From NCBI GenBank assembly GCA_905182995.1, contig CAJJDP010000100.1, positions 79,403 to 143,402 on the forward strand: a DNA stretch of 64,000 bases. Direction: 5' to 3'. The notes below the pieces were generated by a model, which saw only the letters and a list, made by a program, of their open reading frames with translations, was not told where the DNA came from and made no database searches. The stretch is from Paramecium octaurelia (taxonomy: Eukaryota; Ciliophora; Oligohymenophorea; Peniculida; Parameciidae). Positions 39,848 to 53,070 of this stretch are shown piece after piece (positions within the stretch are counted from its first letter, which is position 1; every line of letters begins with the position of its first letter). A program made the translations under genes and the position numbers.

Positions 39848-42571
39848 CTCAAAAGATTACCGTAAATCTTTACTAATATCCTCTTATTACTAACTTTTAT
39901 GCAATAGAATACAAAAAAATAATATGATATCTTTTCACTTTATTACAACCGTTTGGTGGCGATAATTGTTATTATTTCTATTCCATAAATAGCATAAAGA
40001 ATAACCTTCAGAAAGTACATATACTGTAAGAGTTGATCGTTTCGATTAACAACATTATATTTATATTTATTACCTACATAGCCAAATTTAGAAATAGAGA
40101 ACTTTTTTGGCTTGTTGCTTGGTATCATTACTCAAATGTTTGATTGTTATTTTTCAAGAAAATTAATTCAAGCATAATAACATGCATCAGTTATTAATAT
40201 ATTCTACTTTTTTTTTTAAATAAATCTATATTATTCTTTAGGGATTTTAAAGAATTTGAAATAGATATTGATAAATTTTAGTAATTTTTACAAATCATAA
40301 ATTTGTGGCAATTATAATTATTAACCAAAAATTGAGAAATTACATACTTCTTCTAAACTTAAAGAATTTATTCCAGCCTAAAATAGAATTAACTATTTAT
40401 CAATTCGATTTCTCCTTCATCTAATTCTTTTCAATTTATTTAATTTTTCAAGGAAATTTCTTGTTTTTTCTCGTCATCTAATTATCAACTTACATAAATA
40501 AGGGCGATTAGAGCTATTATATTCTTATCAGACTACAAAACATTCTGTTATATTGTGTTTATTTATTAATAGATTATGATTAGATTAATTAGAAATTTTG
40601 ACTAAAATCTCAATATTTTGTATGAATTATTAGTTAGGTTAGATGAATGCGCCGTTCTTCCATAGTATTAATTAGGCCCAACTCAATATCGATTCTATCT
40701 TTCCAATCTCATCGAGTTCCTTCTTGGCTTCCCCTTTGCTTCGCCATACAGTGGAGGATACATATTGACCTATCCTTAATTTCCTTACCATTACTTGGCT
40801 TCTTAAGGAACCTTAGTCTGACATTCTTGGGCTAGACTTACTCTTGTTCTTTCTTTTTACATGTCTCTAAATATATACTTAACTCCTTAGCACAGCTCTT
40901 CTTTGTGGAAGTGTCATTAATTTCTTTCTACCACAAGCCATGCTTATGTACTATGACCAATCTTAACTGCCCAATTGAATTTTCTGTTAATTGTTATCTG
41001 AGTAATAGGCTTCTAGCAGTTAGATCTAACTTCAATTTAAGATTACAAAAGATTATTTTAGCATGGATTTTGCTTAATTTAACTTTTCGTAAAGGCATAA
41101 TTTAATAGTTATTTATTTGCTCACTANTATCATTCAAATATAAGCAAGAAAACTTAAATTTCTAGAGAAAGCAATATATAAAACTATCAAATACTGCTTA
41201 AAACAATTATTACTATTATATTTTAAAATGATATAAATGTAAACTATCAAGGGATTAGTTTGGCTGCTAGATAAGCTACAGAGTTGTCATGACTCAAAAG
41301 ATTACCGTAAATCTTTACTAATATCCTCTTATTACTAACTTTTATGCAATAGAATACAAAAAAATAATATGATATCTTTTCACTTTATTACAACCGTTTG
41401 GTGGCGATAATTGTTATTATTTCTATTCCATAAATAGCATAAAGAATAACCTTCAGAAAGTACATATACTGTAAGAGTTGATCGTTTCGATTAACAACAT
41501 TATATTTATATTTATTACCTACATAGCCAAATTTAGAAATAGAGAACTTTTTTGGCTTGTTGCTTGGTATCATTACTCAAATGTTTGATTGTTATTTTTC
41601 AAGAAAATTAATTCAAGCATAATAACATGCATCAGTTATTAATATATTCTACTTTTTTTTTTAAATAAATCTATATTATTCTTTAGGGATTTTAAAGAAT
41701 TTGAAATAGATATTGATAAATTTTAGTAATTTTTACAAATCATAAATTTGTGGCAATTATAATTATTAACCAAAAATTGAGAAATTACATACTTCTTCTA
41801 AACTTAAAGAATTTATTCCAGCCTAAAATAGAATTAACTATTTATCAATTCGATTTCTCCTTCATCTAATTCTTTTCAATTTATTTAATTTTTCAAGGAA
41901 ATTTCTTGTTTTTTCTCGTCATCTAATTATCAACTTACATAAATAAGGGCGATTAGAGCTATTATATTCTTATCAGACTACAAAACATTCTGTTATATTG
42001 TGTTTATTTATTAATAGATTATGATTAGATTAATTAGAAATTTTGACTAAAATCTCAATATTTTGTATGAATTATTAGTTAGGTTAGATGAATGCGCCGT
42101 TCTTCCATAGTATTAATTAGGCCCAACTCAATATCGATTCTATCTTTCCAATCTCATCGAGTTCCTTCTTGGCTTCCCCTTTGCTTCGCCATACAGTGGA
42201 GGATACATATTGACCTATCCTTAATTTCCTTACCATTACTTGGCTTCTTAAGGAACCTTAGTCTGACATTCTTGGGCTAGACTTACTCTTGTTCTTTCTT
42301 TTTACATGTCTCTAAATATATACTTAACTCCTTAGCACAGCTCTTCTTTGTGGAAGTGTCATTAATTTCTTTCTACCACAAGCCATGCTTATGTACTATG
42401 ACCAATCTTAACTGCCCAATTGAATTTTCTGTTAATTGTTATCTGAGTAATAGGCTTCTAGCAGTTAGATCTAACTTCAATTTAAGATTACAAAAGATTA
42501 TTTTAGCATGGATTTTGCTTAATTTAACTTTTCGTAAAGGCATAATTTAATAGTTATTTATTTGCTCACTA
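39682..42571. repeat. Assembly duplicate 5: two copies of about 1445 bp around N 41127
   Basis: Copy one is about 39682-41126 and copy two is 41128-42571. The offset is 1445 over nearly the whole length; one base of uncertainty remains at the left boundary. Inside, at about 40630-41060 (and 42075-42505), the plus strand is rich in C and T and somewhat richer in GC than its surroundings. The minus strand there reads as coding-like pieces in two frames, e.g. STKKSCAKELSIYLETCKKKEQEQ and EAKKELDEIGKIESILSWAQ. No family is assigned. Confidence 0.88.
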
Positions 42572-45500
42572 GCCAAAGGGTTATGATATTTAATAAGTGG
42601 CATTTATCTATGGCACCAATAATAAAATGGGTTGTGTCCATTTTACTCTAATATCTTATGCGCTGTGCAGAGAGGGTTTTCTGCATTTATAGAGAAAGGT
42701 GACTAAATTTGTGAAAAGAACTCCTTTCTCTTTTTCTGGAGCTTTATTTTTGAAGTACAAATAAATTTTAAAGAAATCCACTGAAACAAATCATTTTTTT
42801 TTATTATCCAAAGAGTAAGTATTGCTTCTTAGAGTCCAACATTCTTAAATCCTTTCAACTAATATTTTAGCCATGACTACAATTCATATTTCTGCAGTCA
42901 AATCATCTTTGTGTGTTTTTTTAGAATTAAAATTATATTTTTTAAGTAGAAATAAATCTAAATATAACTCAATAAATTGCAACGTGTAAATTCAATACTA
43001 AACTGTCTCTGTTATTTCATTTCATTAATGATATGAATTCCATGTTCCTGGTAAACCCTAATTGATTCTAGGAGGGAAGTGCTGTTAGAATTTCCTTTAT
43101 TTTATTTCTTGAAGTGTTAGAAATGATTCTTACTTAATTTGTCTTCAGGTTAGAGATGAAGTCAGGTTAAATAAAAAGGATCAATCTTAATTGAAAGAAT
43201 CTATTCCAAATCCTGCTTTATAATATTTGAAAGCATTCTTATCCCTGTGCATTAGCAATCCTGTCTTTATATTGATTTTGTACTCTCTTATATATTGATT
43301 CAACACACTCTTTCATTTTAGGATTGTATGTTTTAATCTTAATACAAACTTTTTAAATGATTTTCTTACACAAAATCACCATTCTAATAAGATGGTATTG
43401 TTAATTCTCCTAAATTTTACTTCATCAATGGCTTTTTTAAAACTCGTATTTTTTTTAAATAATAATAAGTTTGATTGATTCATAAAATATTCTCTCCCTC
43501 AAATTTATCAATTACATATTTAGTGTAACTTTAAAATAAGTATAAACAATTATTCAAGTTGAGAAAAACACATACAAAATGAAGAACAATTCTTAGGAAG
43601 ACAAATATGAATCAACATCATCTCTTAAGGTCGTAATAGATTTCCACAGCAAACAAATATTTATAGGGACGTTGATGGAAAAAAGTAATATGAATGACTC
43701 AATTTAAAAAATTTACTTTTTATTTAAAGATCACCTCCTTAGGACTTCTTTAGAAATATTCTAACTTGTAAGCTAACCAAATGATTAAGAAACTTTGGAA
43801 AATATAAAGAATTTGGAATGAGAGTTGATAATAGAATGACAGATGGAAATGAGATGTTTCAAGAGATTAAATATAGTTCATGAAATATCTTAAAATACTT
43901 AATGGATTGAGTGGAGAGATTGGTGTTCCATTAGATAGGATCATGAATTGCTTCACTTGCATTATTCCCTTCAAGTTGAAGAGATATTTAAGTATGCGTA
44001 CCAATAAAGTGTGAATCTTTCAGATTTTGTTCATAGAAATCAAAGATTCAATCAGATATAAAATATAAAAATGGTGAAACTCTTTTTTGGTCTCAAAGCC
44101 ATTCTAAATGAATTCCATCTTTTCAACTACAATTACGATCAACAATTGTTGTTGCTACATTACAATATTGATTCTAGGAAACATGTTGAATGATAGAATT
44201 TTCCTTAAAATTCCTAATGGTTGTTTTTAAGTTAACTTACTATTTCTTTTTTGAGTAAGGACTCAATTCTTAGATGCAAATAATATTTTAAAATCTCTTT
44301 ACTTCATTCGCTAAATACTAATATTTTTCAAATAACATTTATTAATTTTAGTTATTGAGTTTCATTAATAATTTTGAATTATATCTGAATGTTATTAAGG
44401 CTACAACATATAGCTATCTTATGATTTGAAAATTAGGAATTATAGCTTCCTTATATTATTTATTTTTTCATCATTATTCGATAAAATATTTCTTTTAATT
44501 GTATTGAATGCATAGATAGATCAGAGAGTTAACATTGTTACTATAGATTTTATTAGTTAAATTGGTAAATTAGCCTAAATCTTAGAAAACTTCTTATTCG
44601 CTTCTACTATTTAAGTGTGAGACCTCTTCAAACTTATCAGAATAAGAGTTCTATATACAATTTACAGGAGTGCTTTTGATCATTATAAGTTGTAAAATTT
44701 CGTTCTTGGCAATATTAAGAATTTTTAATAAGATATATTAAATTTTAGGTCAAATTAAAGCCATCTCTCTTCCAATTATCCACTGCTATAAAGTTAGAGA
44801 CCAATTACACAAATTTACCTGTGTTATCCTTGCAAAATTAATCTAGCAGTTATAAGGTCATAAAACATAAGAAATGGTCTTTCTACATCCTTAGTCCTTA
44901 AAGACTTAAGTAATCCCTAATTCACAATAACACTTTCTCAATAATTTGTCTAATCTTTTGAATTAATTTACAATTTTTGTAAATGAATATGTAACTTTTG
45001 TATTGTTGAAGAATAGCATTCAGTCCTTTAATAGACAAAGCTCTAAAATCATAAATTAGGATGCTAATTTCAGTTCGATTTAATCTGAAATTTGATCACT
45101 TTATTAGAATCGACTATGTCAGCTCAGATTCTCATTAATTGTCGAATAGGTTAAAATTACCCAGAAATGTAAATTAATTACATATAAGTTTTCAATTTTT
45201 GAATTAAATTTTATGGCTTTTGTTTATAAAAATAATTACAATAGCAATAATCGTTTTATATCAACAAGTAGGCAACTTAAGGATATATAAACTTCTCCAT
45301 TTAGGCTTCATAATTTTTAACAAATAAGTACCTGCACTAAACTAATTAATTATGATTATATAAACCATTATATTTTCGGAGACAACTCATAATGTTAGTC
45401 GAAAAAGAAATAGCTTAACAGTTTATTAACATGACTTATATTCTTCGTTAACGCCTTTCGTATAATTGGGTGTTCACAAATTTTATAATGAATTATATAT

Positions 45501-45921
45501 TTTCCGATTTATATTTTTATATTCGATTCTTAATATAAATATATTGAGTTTATTTTAAGTTTTTTAATTTTCTTCAATTTATCCAATTTAAGAAGAAATA
45601 TCTTTTGTAAATTCGCATATTTATATATAATTATAAATATTACTTTCAATGAAAATATCATTTAATTATAAATGTAGAATTGCACAAAAGGTGTTGTAAA
45701 AAAACAATTGAAGTCAGAATAAAGATGTAAGAGTTTTAATAAATGTTAATTAATCTAATTTTGGTTTAAAAAGGGATTGAAAACATAGAGATTAACCCAT
45801 TAGTTTGACTAATTGCAATAATATCAATGGTCCAAATTTTAAATTTTGAATGTGTTAAATTAACAATTTCTTTTATAATAATAAAATAAATGATTAAATA
45901 TTTAATAATTTGAATAATCAT
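42572..45921. other. AT-rich stretch without a recognised gene
   Basis: About 3.3 kb downstream of the 46-kb WD40 gene. A plus-strand frame near 43850-44185 (RLNIVHEISQNTQWIEWRDWCSIRQDHELLHLHYSLQVEEIFKYAYQ) is coding-like but has no recognised family. Nothing else was seen. Confidence 0.45.
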
Positions 45922-47280
45922 TCACTCTTCATGATATTTTCTAATTTAAATTTCCTTTGATTGATTATCCCAAGTGATCAAATACTCTCCATCTTCACTC
46001 ATTTATCCTTATAGATCACTACTTCCAAATTCAATAGATTAATGTGTTATAAAATCAGCATTTTGGTTCTTCCATATCAAATTAACATTGCAACCATTCT
46101 TATTAACAACCACACATTTTGATTTTATATATTATTAAGGAAAATAGTAATTCCATCCATTCCTACCACATTTCACAGGAATATGTTTAGTCTTTGCATA
46201 CTATTTATCACTACTATTCATCTCATAAACATCCATGAACAATTTGCAACATCGTTAAAAGATGAATATATTATCATTGATGAAGCATAATTGATTACCA
46301 GTGCATTCAATTGATATCTTTTATATCACATTCCATTTTTAATCTTATGATGACTATTCTATTATTAATATTAACTAATCAGATCCACAAGATATCACTT
46401 AATTCTATTACTCATTCAAACTTAATCCCAATACTTAATTTTTATGATCTGTAATAGTTTATGAACATATCCATTCATTCTGTTTCACCCAAAACTTAAT
46501 TGTATTATCTCTACTTCCTGATATGATAAGATCTTCATTATTGTTCAATACTAAACAAAAAATCCAATTAGAATGTCCACTCAACTTGTATGAGGGAATC
46601 CATTAATCATTAATATTCATAGACCACATTATAATTTATTAATCATGACTTGCAGATATAAATTAACTGGATTTCTTCATGAAATTTAATGTAGTAACAT
46701 TATCTTAATGTTCGCTTAGAATATGAGTTTGTCTCAACAGTTCTTATTTAAATTCAAATACTTTAATAAGTTTATCACAAGTAGCTAATACAATTGAATT
46801 ATCTTTATTAAAAGCTATTGCTCTACAACATTCAGTTTATGTAATTGAATGATTCTAGATTAAGTGATACTTAAATGGTTTGAGATTTGATTAATGATGA
46901 TCGTCTTATTTTTTATTTGGTTATTCAAGTTAAACTTAGTTTACTTGTTCCTATTAAATTTGTTTATTAAAAACAGGTTGAACTTCTGTATTTATTTAAT
47001 TAGCTATTGTTTAAATCAAAGGTAATTATATTTATTAAAGTTTTGGAGTATTATTAGTAATTTTGTGAGGAACAAGTGGATTTGGAGATAAAGGAAGTTA
47101 ATCTTGAAACACATCAATTCTGGTGAATGAAGACTAATGAATGCATAACAATTTAATATCTTACATCTACACTTTAATACTTCTCTTGAAGACATTCCTT
47201 TACTTCATTTTACAATTTTCAACAATCAATTCACGATTCATTTTAATATTAGTATTATCATTTTTATCAAATTCATCCAT
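45922..47280 (-). CDS. WD40-repeat protein, intronless paralogue of the 10-kb gene, 452 aa
   Basis: Minus strand, ATG 47280-47278, TGA 45924-45922, open for 453 codons when TAA/TAG are Gln and without an intron. Residues 1 to about 150 form a low-complexity Gln/Asn-rich linker. After that come WD40-type repeats: CCRAIAFNKDNSIVLATCDKLIKVFEF, LSEHQDNVTTLNFMKKSSQFISASHDQQIIMWS, LSGHSNWIFCLVLNNNEDLIISGSRDNTIKFW, and a degenerate series ending TWDNQSKEIQIRKYHEE. It is clearly related to the gene at 9862-11211, in repeats and C-terminal tail, but shares little in the N-terminal third. The family is large in Paramecium as I recall it; a scaffold role is inferred and partners are unknown. A start further upstream is possible but no coding sequence was seen there. 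Confidence 0.9.
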
Positions 47281-49388
47281 TTTATTAAAATTAATACAAG
47301 TTGATTATAACTAGATTAGAACTGGTAAAAGATATTTAGAGATATGATTTTGTCTACGTTTAAATACCCCATACAATAAAGGGTAGATAAAATATGAGTG
47401 GGGAATATTTTTTGAGAATTAAGTATTAATTTTGTTTGGATTTAAAGTCTATCAATATTTGAAGTAGAATGATAAATTTAAAATATGATAATTAATTGAA
47501 AAACAAACGATAAAGGAAATTTTCATTTTAATTTACACAATTATTAGCGATAAAGAATTGAGCATCATTAGAATTTAAGAAAGGGTACAAAGTTCTTCAC
47601 ATACAAGTGCTAACGGAAGTTATGAATAAAAGGAGATTAGAATCTGAAATGCTGATGGAACCAAATTATTAAAAGAGTCTTCAGAGAAATAGGATAAGGT
47701 TGAGAGAGTAGTGATTTATGACAATTAAATTAATATATTTTGATTGCAAATGATATTAAGTAGATTTAAAGGAATAATGAGAGGCTATATCTTATTAATT
47801 TAGATTACTTTATATTGTTTTCTGTTTTGATGAGAGTATATAATGGGATTAAGTAGAATAATTATTCTATGATTTGTTTATTGACTAGAAATGAATCTAT
47901 TGTATAAATAATACTTATTCTCTCGTAAAAAGTGTGCCAAGATAATACAAAAAAATAGGTTTATGAATAGACTGAAAGAGTAGAAGAATATAGCATTCAG
48001 TAAATTAAGATTAAATTGGATGTCTCTTAAAATAGGGAAAGAACACATGGATGAATTTAATATTTTGAGTATTACAAATAGATAATAGAATATCAATCTA
48101 AATCTTCTACATCAGATAACCATATAAAGAAAAAAAGTATGTTTTAGTTAGAATTTTCGTGAATTTAATATTTTATTTGATTTAAACAGTATTATCAATT
48201 GATAGAATTCATCAATACCTAATTAGATTATGTAGAAAATTACCAGTCAAAAATAATAGTTTATTCTAAAATGATCATTAAATAACATGATAATAGTACT
48301 TCATTCAAACTTATGGGGGTTTGTCAAGAAATTTGTTATGTAATCTTAATGATTGAATTAAGTATATTAATTTTAATAAATAGATACTGAGAGCTATCAT
48401 AATAGAAATATTAAATTAATATAATTCTAAATTGTTCAATTAATTTAGATTTTAATAAACAATTTTAATAGGGCTAACTCATTATCAATATCCACTTATA
48501 TCGAATCTTATAATTAATCAATTAATTATGTATATTAAATGTAGATACCAAATCAGTCAGGATGCATGTAATTTGTTCTCTATACATCTCAACTGAAAGA
48601 AAGCTTAGGAGACCATTGTACGAAGCCAGAGCTACAGAAGGGTACATTTTTTTTGACTACTCTGCAAACTTTAACCAATATTTTTGTGACAAATTGATTT
48701 TAAAAAAAAGGGCTCGAATAAGGCGAAGGTCTAGAGTAACTTAGATTATATTAAACAAGTGATTGGATCTTCTGTTTAGGAAGAACTTTTAAATTTCTCA
48801 GAATGTACTAATGAAAGAATATTTTAGTAATTAAAGCCCAAAGAAAATACAAATTACTTTTATTTCAATCTCAAATACTTTGCCAAGTTGTTTTTATCAA
48901 AGCAATCATTCAAAATTTGAAACAAATTACTTTGATTTGTGATTCCAAATAATCATAAGTAAAGAAGCTTCGAAAGGTAAAATATATTAAATGATAAATG
49001 GGCCCAACAAAGGCATTAAAAATAAACTATGAACTTACTTAAACATATTGGCATTTCTTAAAAATACATAGAAAATTAATTCTTAAAGCTCTAGGTTAAT
49101 TTAGCTTCATTTCTTATAGGATGTGTTTAATATTTAAAATTCTTAACAAAACCTTATTTTGGTTATTATTTAAAATGTATAAGCGATATGTTTGATAAAA
49201 TAATTTTAGATGCTATTTACATCAAAATTCATGGTCAATGTTACCAGCCCTATTAAATATTACTATTATTTTATTTTAAAGAAACTAAATATTTCTTCAT
49301 CTGTTAATTATTGTGAAAATTGACTTTAATTTATTACTGCAAGATCTATAAATTACCCAGATAAAAATTCTCAACTAGTAATCAATAC
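47281..49388. other. AT-rich stretch without a recognised gene
   Basis: About 2.1 kb upstream of the 46-kb WD40 gene. A short plus-strand frame from ATG 48562 (MHVICSLYISTERKLRRPLYEARATEGYIFFDYSANFNQYFCD, about 66 codons) has higher GC and Arg content than its surroundings. It could be a small gene fragment; no family was recognised. Confidence 0.4.
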
Positions 49389-51879
49389 AAGTCTCCCTTA
49401 ATATAGGTAAAATAAAATAGATATCATTCTGATTGTATTTATGAGTTACATCCTAAAGTTACAGTAATTCTTATTCTTCGAAAATCATCTTAAAATAAAA
49501 AATCTTTTTGACAAAACAACCTACAAATTAAAATCTTTTTTTTATTCTAATACGATTATAGATATGTTTTAAACCTTAATTTTACTCCATAATCTAGATT
49601 AGATAAAAATTAAAAATTCTCTGCAAATTTAGTTTCTGGTTTCCTTTAACATTTAAATATTCTCTTACCCCTTCTATTATATAATAAATAATTAGCAGTA
49701 ATTAAAATTCAAATATACAACTTTATGATATAAGCTATAATTAAACTTAATCAAAAGCTTGTAGTTTTATCAAAAGTTCCTAAAATTTAACAATTCTTGG
49801 AAAGTTTCAATTAGGAAGATTATGTTTTTAAAAATAAAGTATATTAAAAGAATTTACAATTATAAGAGTTTATTTACAAAAATTAATTAGATATGAAATT
49901 GTACGAATCAATTATTGTGTTGGAACTGGAATTTATTAGAAAAGGCAAAAAGTACATACCTTCCAAAACCTAAATCAGGTACAGCTTCGGACTTGACTCT
50001 ATATGTTTTTAAATGTATATATGGTCTTATAAGAAACCAATTATCCAAATGGGATTTCTTGATGGTCTCCTGAATGATATTTTTGGTTTTAATAAATCCT
50101 CCTAAAATGATTTTGATTAGATCTACTTAATTTCATATAAATTTAATCAATTACCTAAGATTGAAGAAATCAATTGCCAGCTCCTTTATTAGTAATGAAA
50201 ACTTGGCCAAGAAAATCTTATCCTCTCTCTGCTATTCTTGGAAATTAATCAAACCGAGGAAGAGCACAGTTTTATTCTAGTTATTGTTATGTATCTTGAG
50301 GGATATATTTTGATTTTGCTTTTAAATAATAAATATGTCAGATCATTGAGGATTTTTGGTAATAGATGAATTATGCTTCATGTCTTTGATCCTAGTACAT
50401 TTAATTTAAAGCTAAGAAGAAATTGCTATTAAATTGATTAATTTTAAAGTTTGATATAATATAGTGTATAAAATAACAAAGGATAAAAACTCAAGCAGAT
50501 GTATCAATACAAGTATTTTACTCCAAATTCTTCTGGAAACACGAGAAACCATTTTGGTATGTTTAAAAAGATAGAAGAATGCCCAAAGTAGATTTTTTCT
50601 AATCAACATTGTAATTTAAAAAGAAATAGCTATNAAGTCTCCCTTAATATAGGTAAAATAAAATAGATATCATTCTGATTGTATTTATGATTTACATCCT
50701 AAAGTTACAGTAATTCTTATTCTTCGAAAATCATCTTAAAATAAAAAATCTTTTTGACAAAACAACCTACAAATTAAAATCTTTTTTTTATTCTAATACG
50801 ATTATAGATATGTTTTAAACCTTAATTTTACTCCATAATCTAGATTAGATAAAAATTAAAAATTCTCTGCAAATTTAGTTTCTGGTTTCCTTTAACATTT
50901 AAATATTCTCTTACCCCTTCTATTATATAATAAATAATTAGCAGTAATTAAAATTCAAATATACAACTTTATGATATAAGCTATAATTAAACTTAATCAA
51001 AAGCTTGTAGTTTTATCAAAAGTTCCTAAAATTTAACAATTCTTGGAAAGTTTCAATTAGGAAGATTATGTTTTTAAAAATAAAGTATATTAAAAGAATT
51101 TACAATTATAAGAGTTTATTTACAAAAATTAATTAGATATGAAATTGTACGAATCAATTATTGTGTTGGAACTGGAATTTATTAGAAAAGGCAAAAAGTA
51201 CATACCTTCCAAAACCTAAATCAGGTACAGCTTCGGACTTGACTCTATATGTTTTTAAATGTATATATGGTCTTATAAGAAACCAATTATCCAAATGGGA
51301 TTTCTTGATGGTCTCCTGAATGATATTTTTGGTTTTAATAAATCCTCCTAAAATGATTTTGATTAGATCTACTTAATTTCATATAAATTTAATCAATTAC
51401 CTAAGATTGAAGAAATCAATTGCCAGCTCCTTTATTAGTAATGAAAACTTGGCCAAGAAAATCTTATCCTCTCTCTGCTATTCTTGGAAATTAATCAAAC
51501 CGAGGAAGAGCACAGTTTTATTCTAGTTATTGTTATGTATCTTGAGGGATATATTTTGATTTTGCTTTTAAATAATAAATATGTCAGATCATTGAGGATT
51601 TTTGGTAATAGATGAATTATGCTTCATGTCTTTGATCCTAGTACATTTAATTTAAAGCTAAGAAGAAATTGCTATTAAATTGATTAATTTTAAAGTTTGA
51701 TATAATATAGTGTATAAAATAACAAAGGATAAAAACTCAAGCAGATGTATCAATACAAGTATTTTACTCCAAATTCTTCTGGAAACACGAGAAACCATTT
51801 TGGTATGTTTAAAAAGATAGAAGAATGCCCAAAGTAGATTTTTTCTAATCAACATTGTAATTTAAAAAGAAATAGCTAT
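49389..51879. repeat. Assembly duplicate 6: two 1245-bp copies around N 50634
   Basis: Copy one is 49389-50633 and copy two is 50635-51879, offset 1246. One difference was noticed: G at 49445 against T at 50691. A single mismatch in 1.2 kb fits a sequencing error or allelic difference between overlapping contigs. No gene was recognised in the unit. Confidence 0.9.
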
Positions 51880-52149
51880 GATTGGAAATGTTCTTTAATT
51901 AAAAAATATGAAGTTCTTGATATGTATTTCATATCCGTCAAGAATATTTTATTGCACAGAAATTAAGAATAAACATTAGAATTTTAACTAAAGCTCCCAA
52001 TTATATATCTTGAGATATTTACCAAATATAAAAGATTAATTTGCAAGATTAACTGTCTTCAATAAGAGGGAAATGTAATAATAGAGTTGAAGAGTTTATT
52101 TAAGAAATAAACACTTTAGGCGTTTTCAATATTATTGATATAGAATTAT

Positions 52150-53070
52150 GTTTTTTATTTCTTTTAATGGAATATCAGATTCTTTTCTATATTCTTAATT
52201 GATTATACTTTATTTCTCATTGTAACATTCTCATGCCATTTATCACGCTAAGACAAATCATTTATATGAAGGCAAAACACATACTCCTGTCATTATTGGT
52301 TCTAAAATGGGAAAAATATGAAAGATATTTTGGGAGAAGAGAGCTTTACTTGCATTTAGATCTTCAATATAGCAGTTTTGGGATGGCCTCTTTATTTTTT
52401 TATTGGAGTTTCTGGAGTATCAACAAGAGGCTTCACTAGTCATCTTATTGTACCAAACAAATTGTTACCAAAAGAAAATGCTATTCAAACAGCTATTAAG
52501 ATCTTGGAATCTGCTTCATTATAATAATCTATAAAAATGGTATTTAGAAACCTCATTTGTTGAAGTGATGGCTTTGTCCTTATTTGATGTCAATATGTGG
52601 TTGATAATCATTACCTCCTTGTACAATCCAAATGTATTTTATTGAATGTTGATTAAATATAATACTCATTAGCTACAACATAATGATTTAGATATTCCTC
52701 ATTATGATGAATCTGCTTGAACATGGCTACAAGATAAATTGTTGAAAGTTTTTAGGCAATTTATGCACTATTGGTAGAAATTACCCTTTGTGGATAAATG
52801 CTTAACATATGACATTGGTACCACACATGTTCCTCATCATCTCTTATCTGAATAGACTCATTACAATGCTAGGGTATATTACAATTCTATTATTTGCAGG
52901 AGGCTAATATCTATCTTAAAAAAGTACTTGGTGATTTATACCACCAAGATATTAATAAATTTTGGATATCTTTTCATCAAACTGCCAGTCTTGTTGGAGT
53001 GTAACACAAAGCAAGGGAGTCTGGAAATTTGTTAAAACTCGATATTTATTTCATATTTTTAGTACAAACA
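52150..53070 (+). pseudogene. Decayed fatty-acid desaturase gene (membrane FAD2-like)
   Basis: Pieces in shifting frames spell a membrane desaturase: HSHAIYHAKTNHLYEGKTHTPV (second His-box region, near 52230), then GEESFTCIQIFNIAVLGWPLYFFIG, then NMWLIIITSL, QHNDLDIPHYDESA and TWLQDK, and the third box in DIGTTHVPHHLLSEQTHYNA (His codons at 52826-28 and 52835-40). A 26-nt GT...CAG intron at 52874-52899 joins HYNAR to EANIYLKKVLGDLY and keeps the frame. Decay signs: the second box reads HAIYH, with Tyr where the family has His. There is a one-base shift in an A-run after SKMGK, a TGA at 52718-20 where Trp is expected, and a roughly 52-nt AT-rich insertion at about 52622-52673. The N-terminal part with the first His box was not found. 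It would have introduced double bonds into acyl chains in ER membranes; it is very probably inactive as it stands. Confidence 0.75.

Noticed and set aside
3786-51879. Six real tandem segmental duplications or repeats of a mobile element
   Set aside because: The units are unrelated to one another, near-identical only within each pair, and every junction is an N. Contig overlap explains all six.
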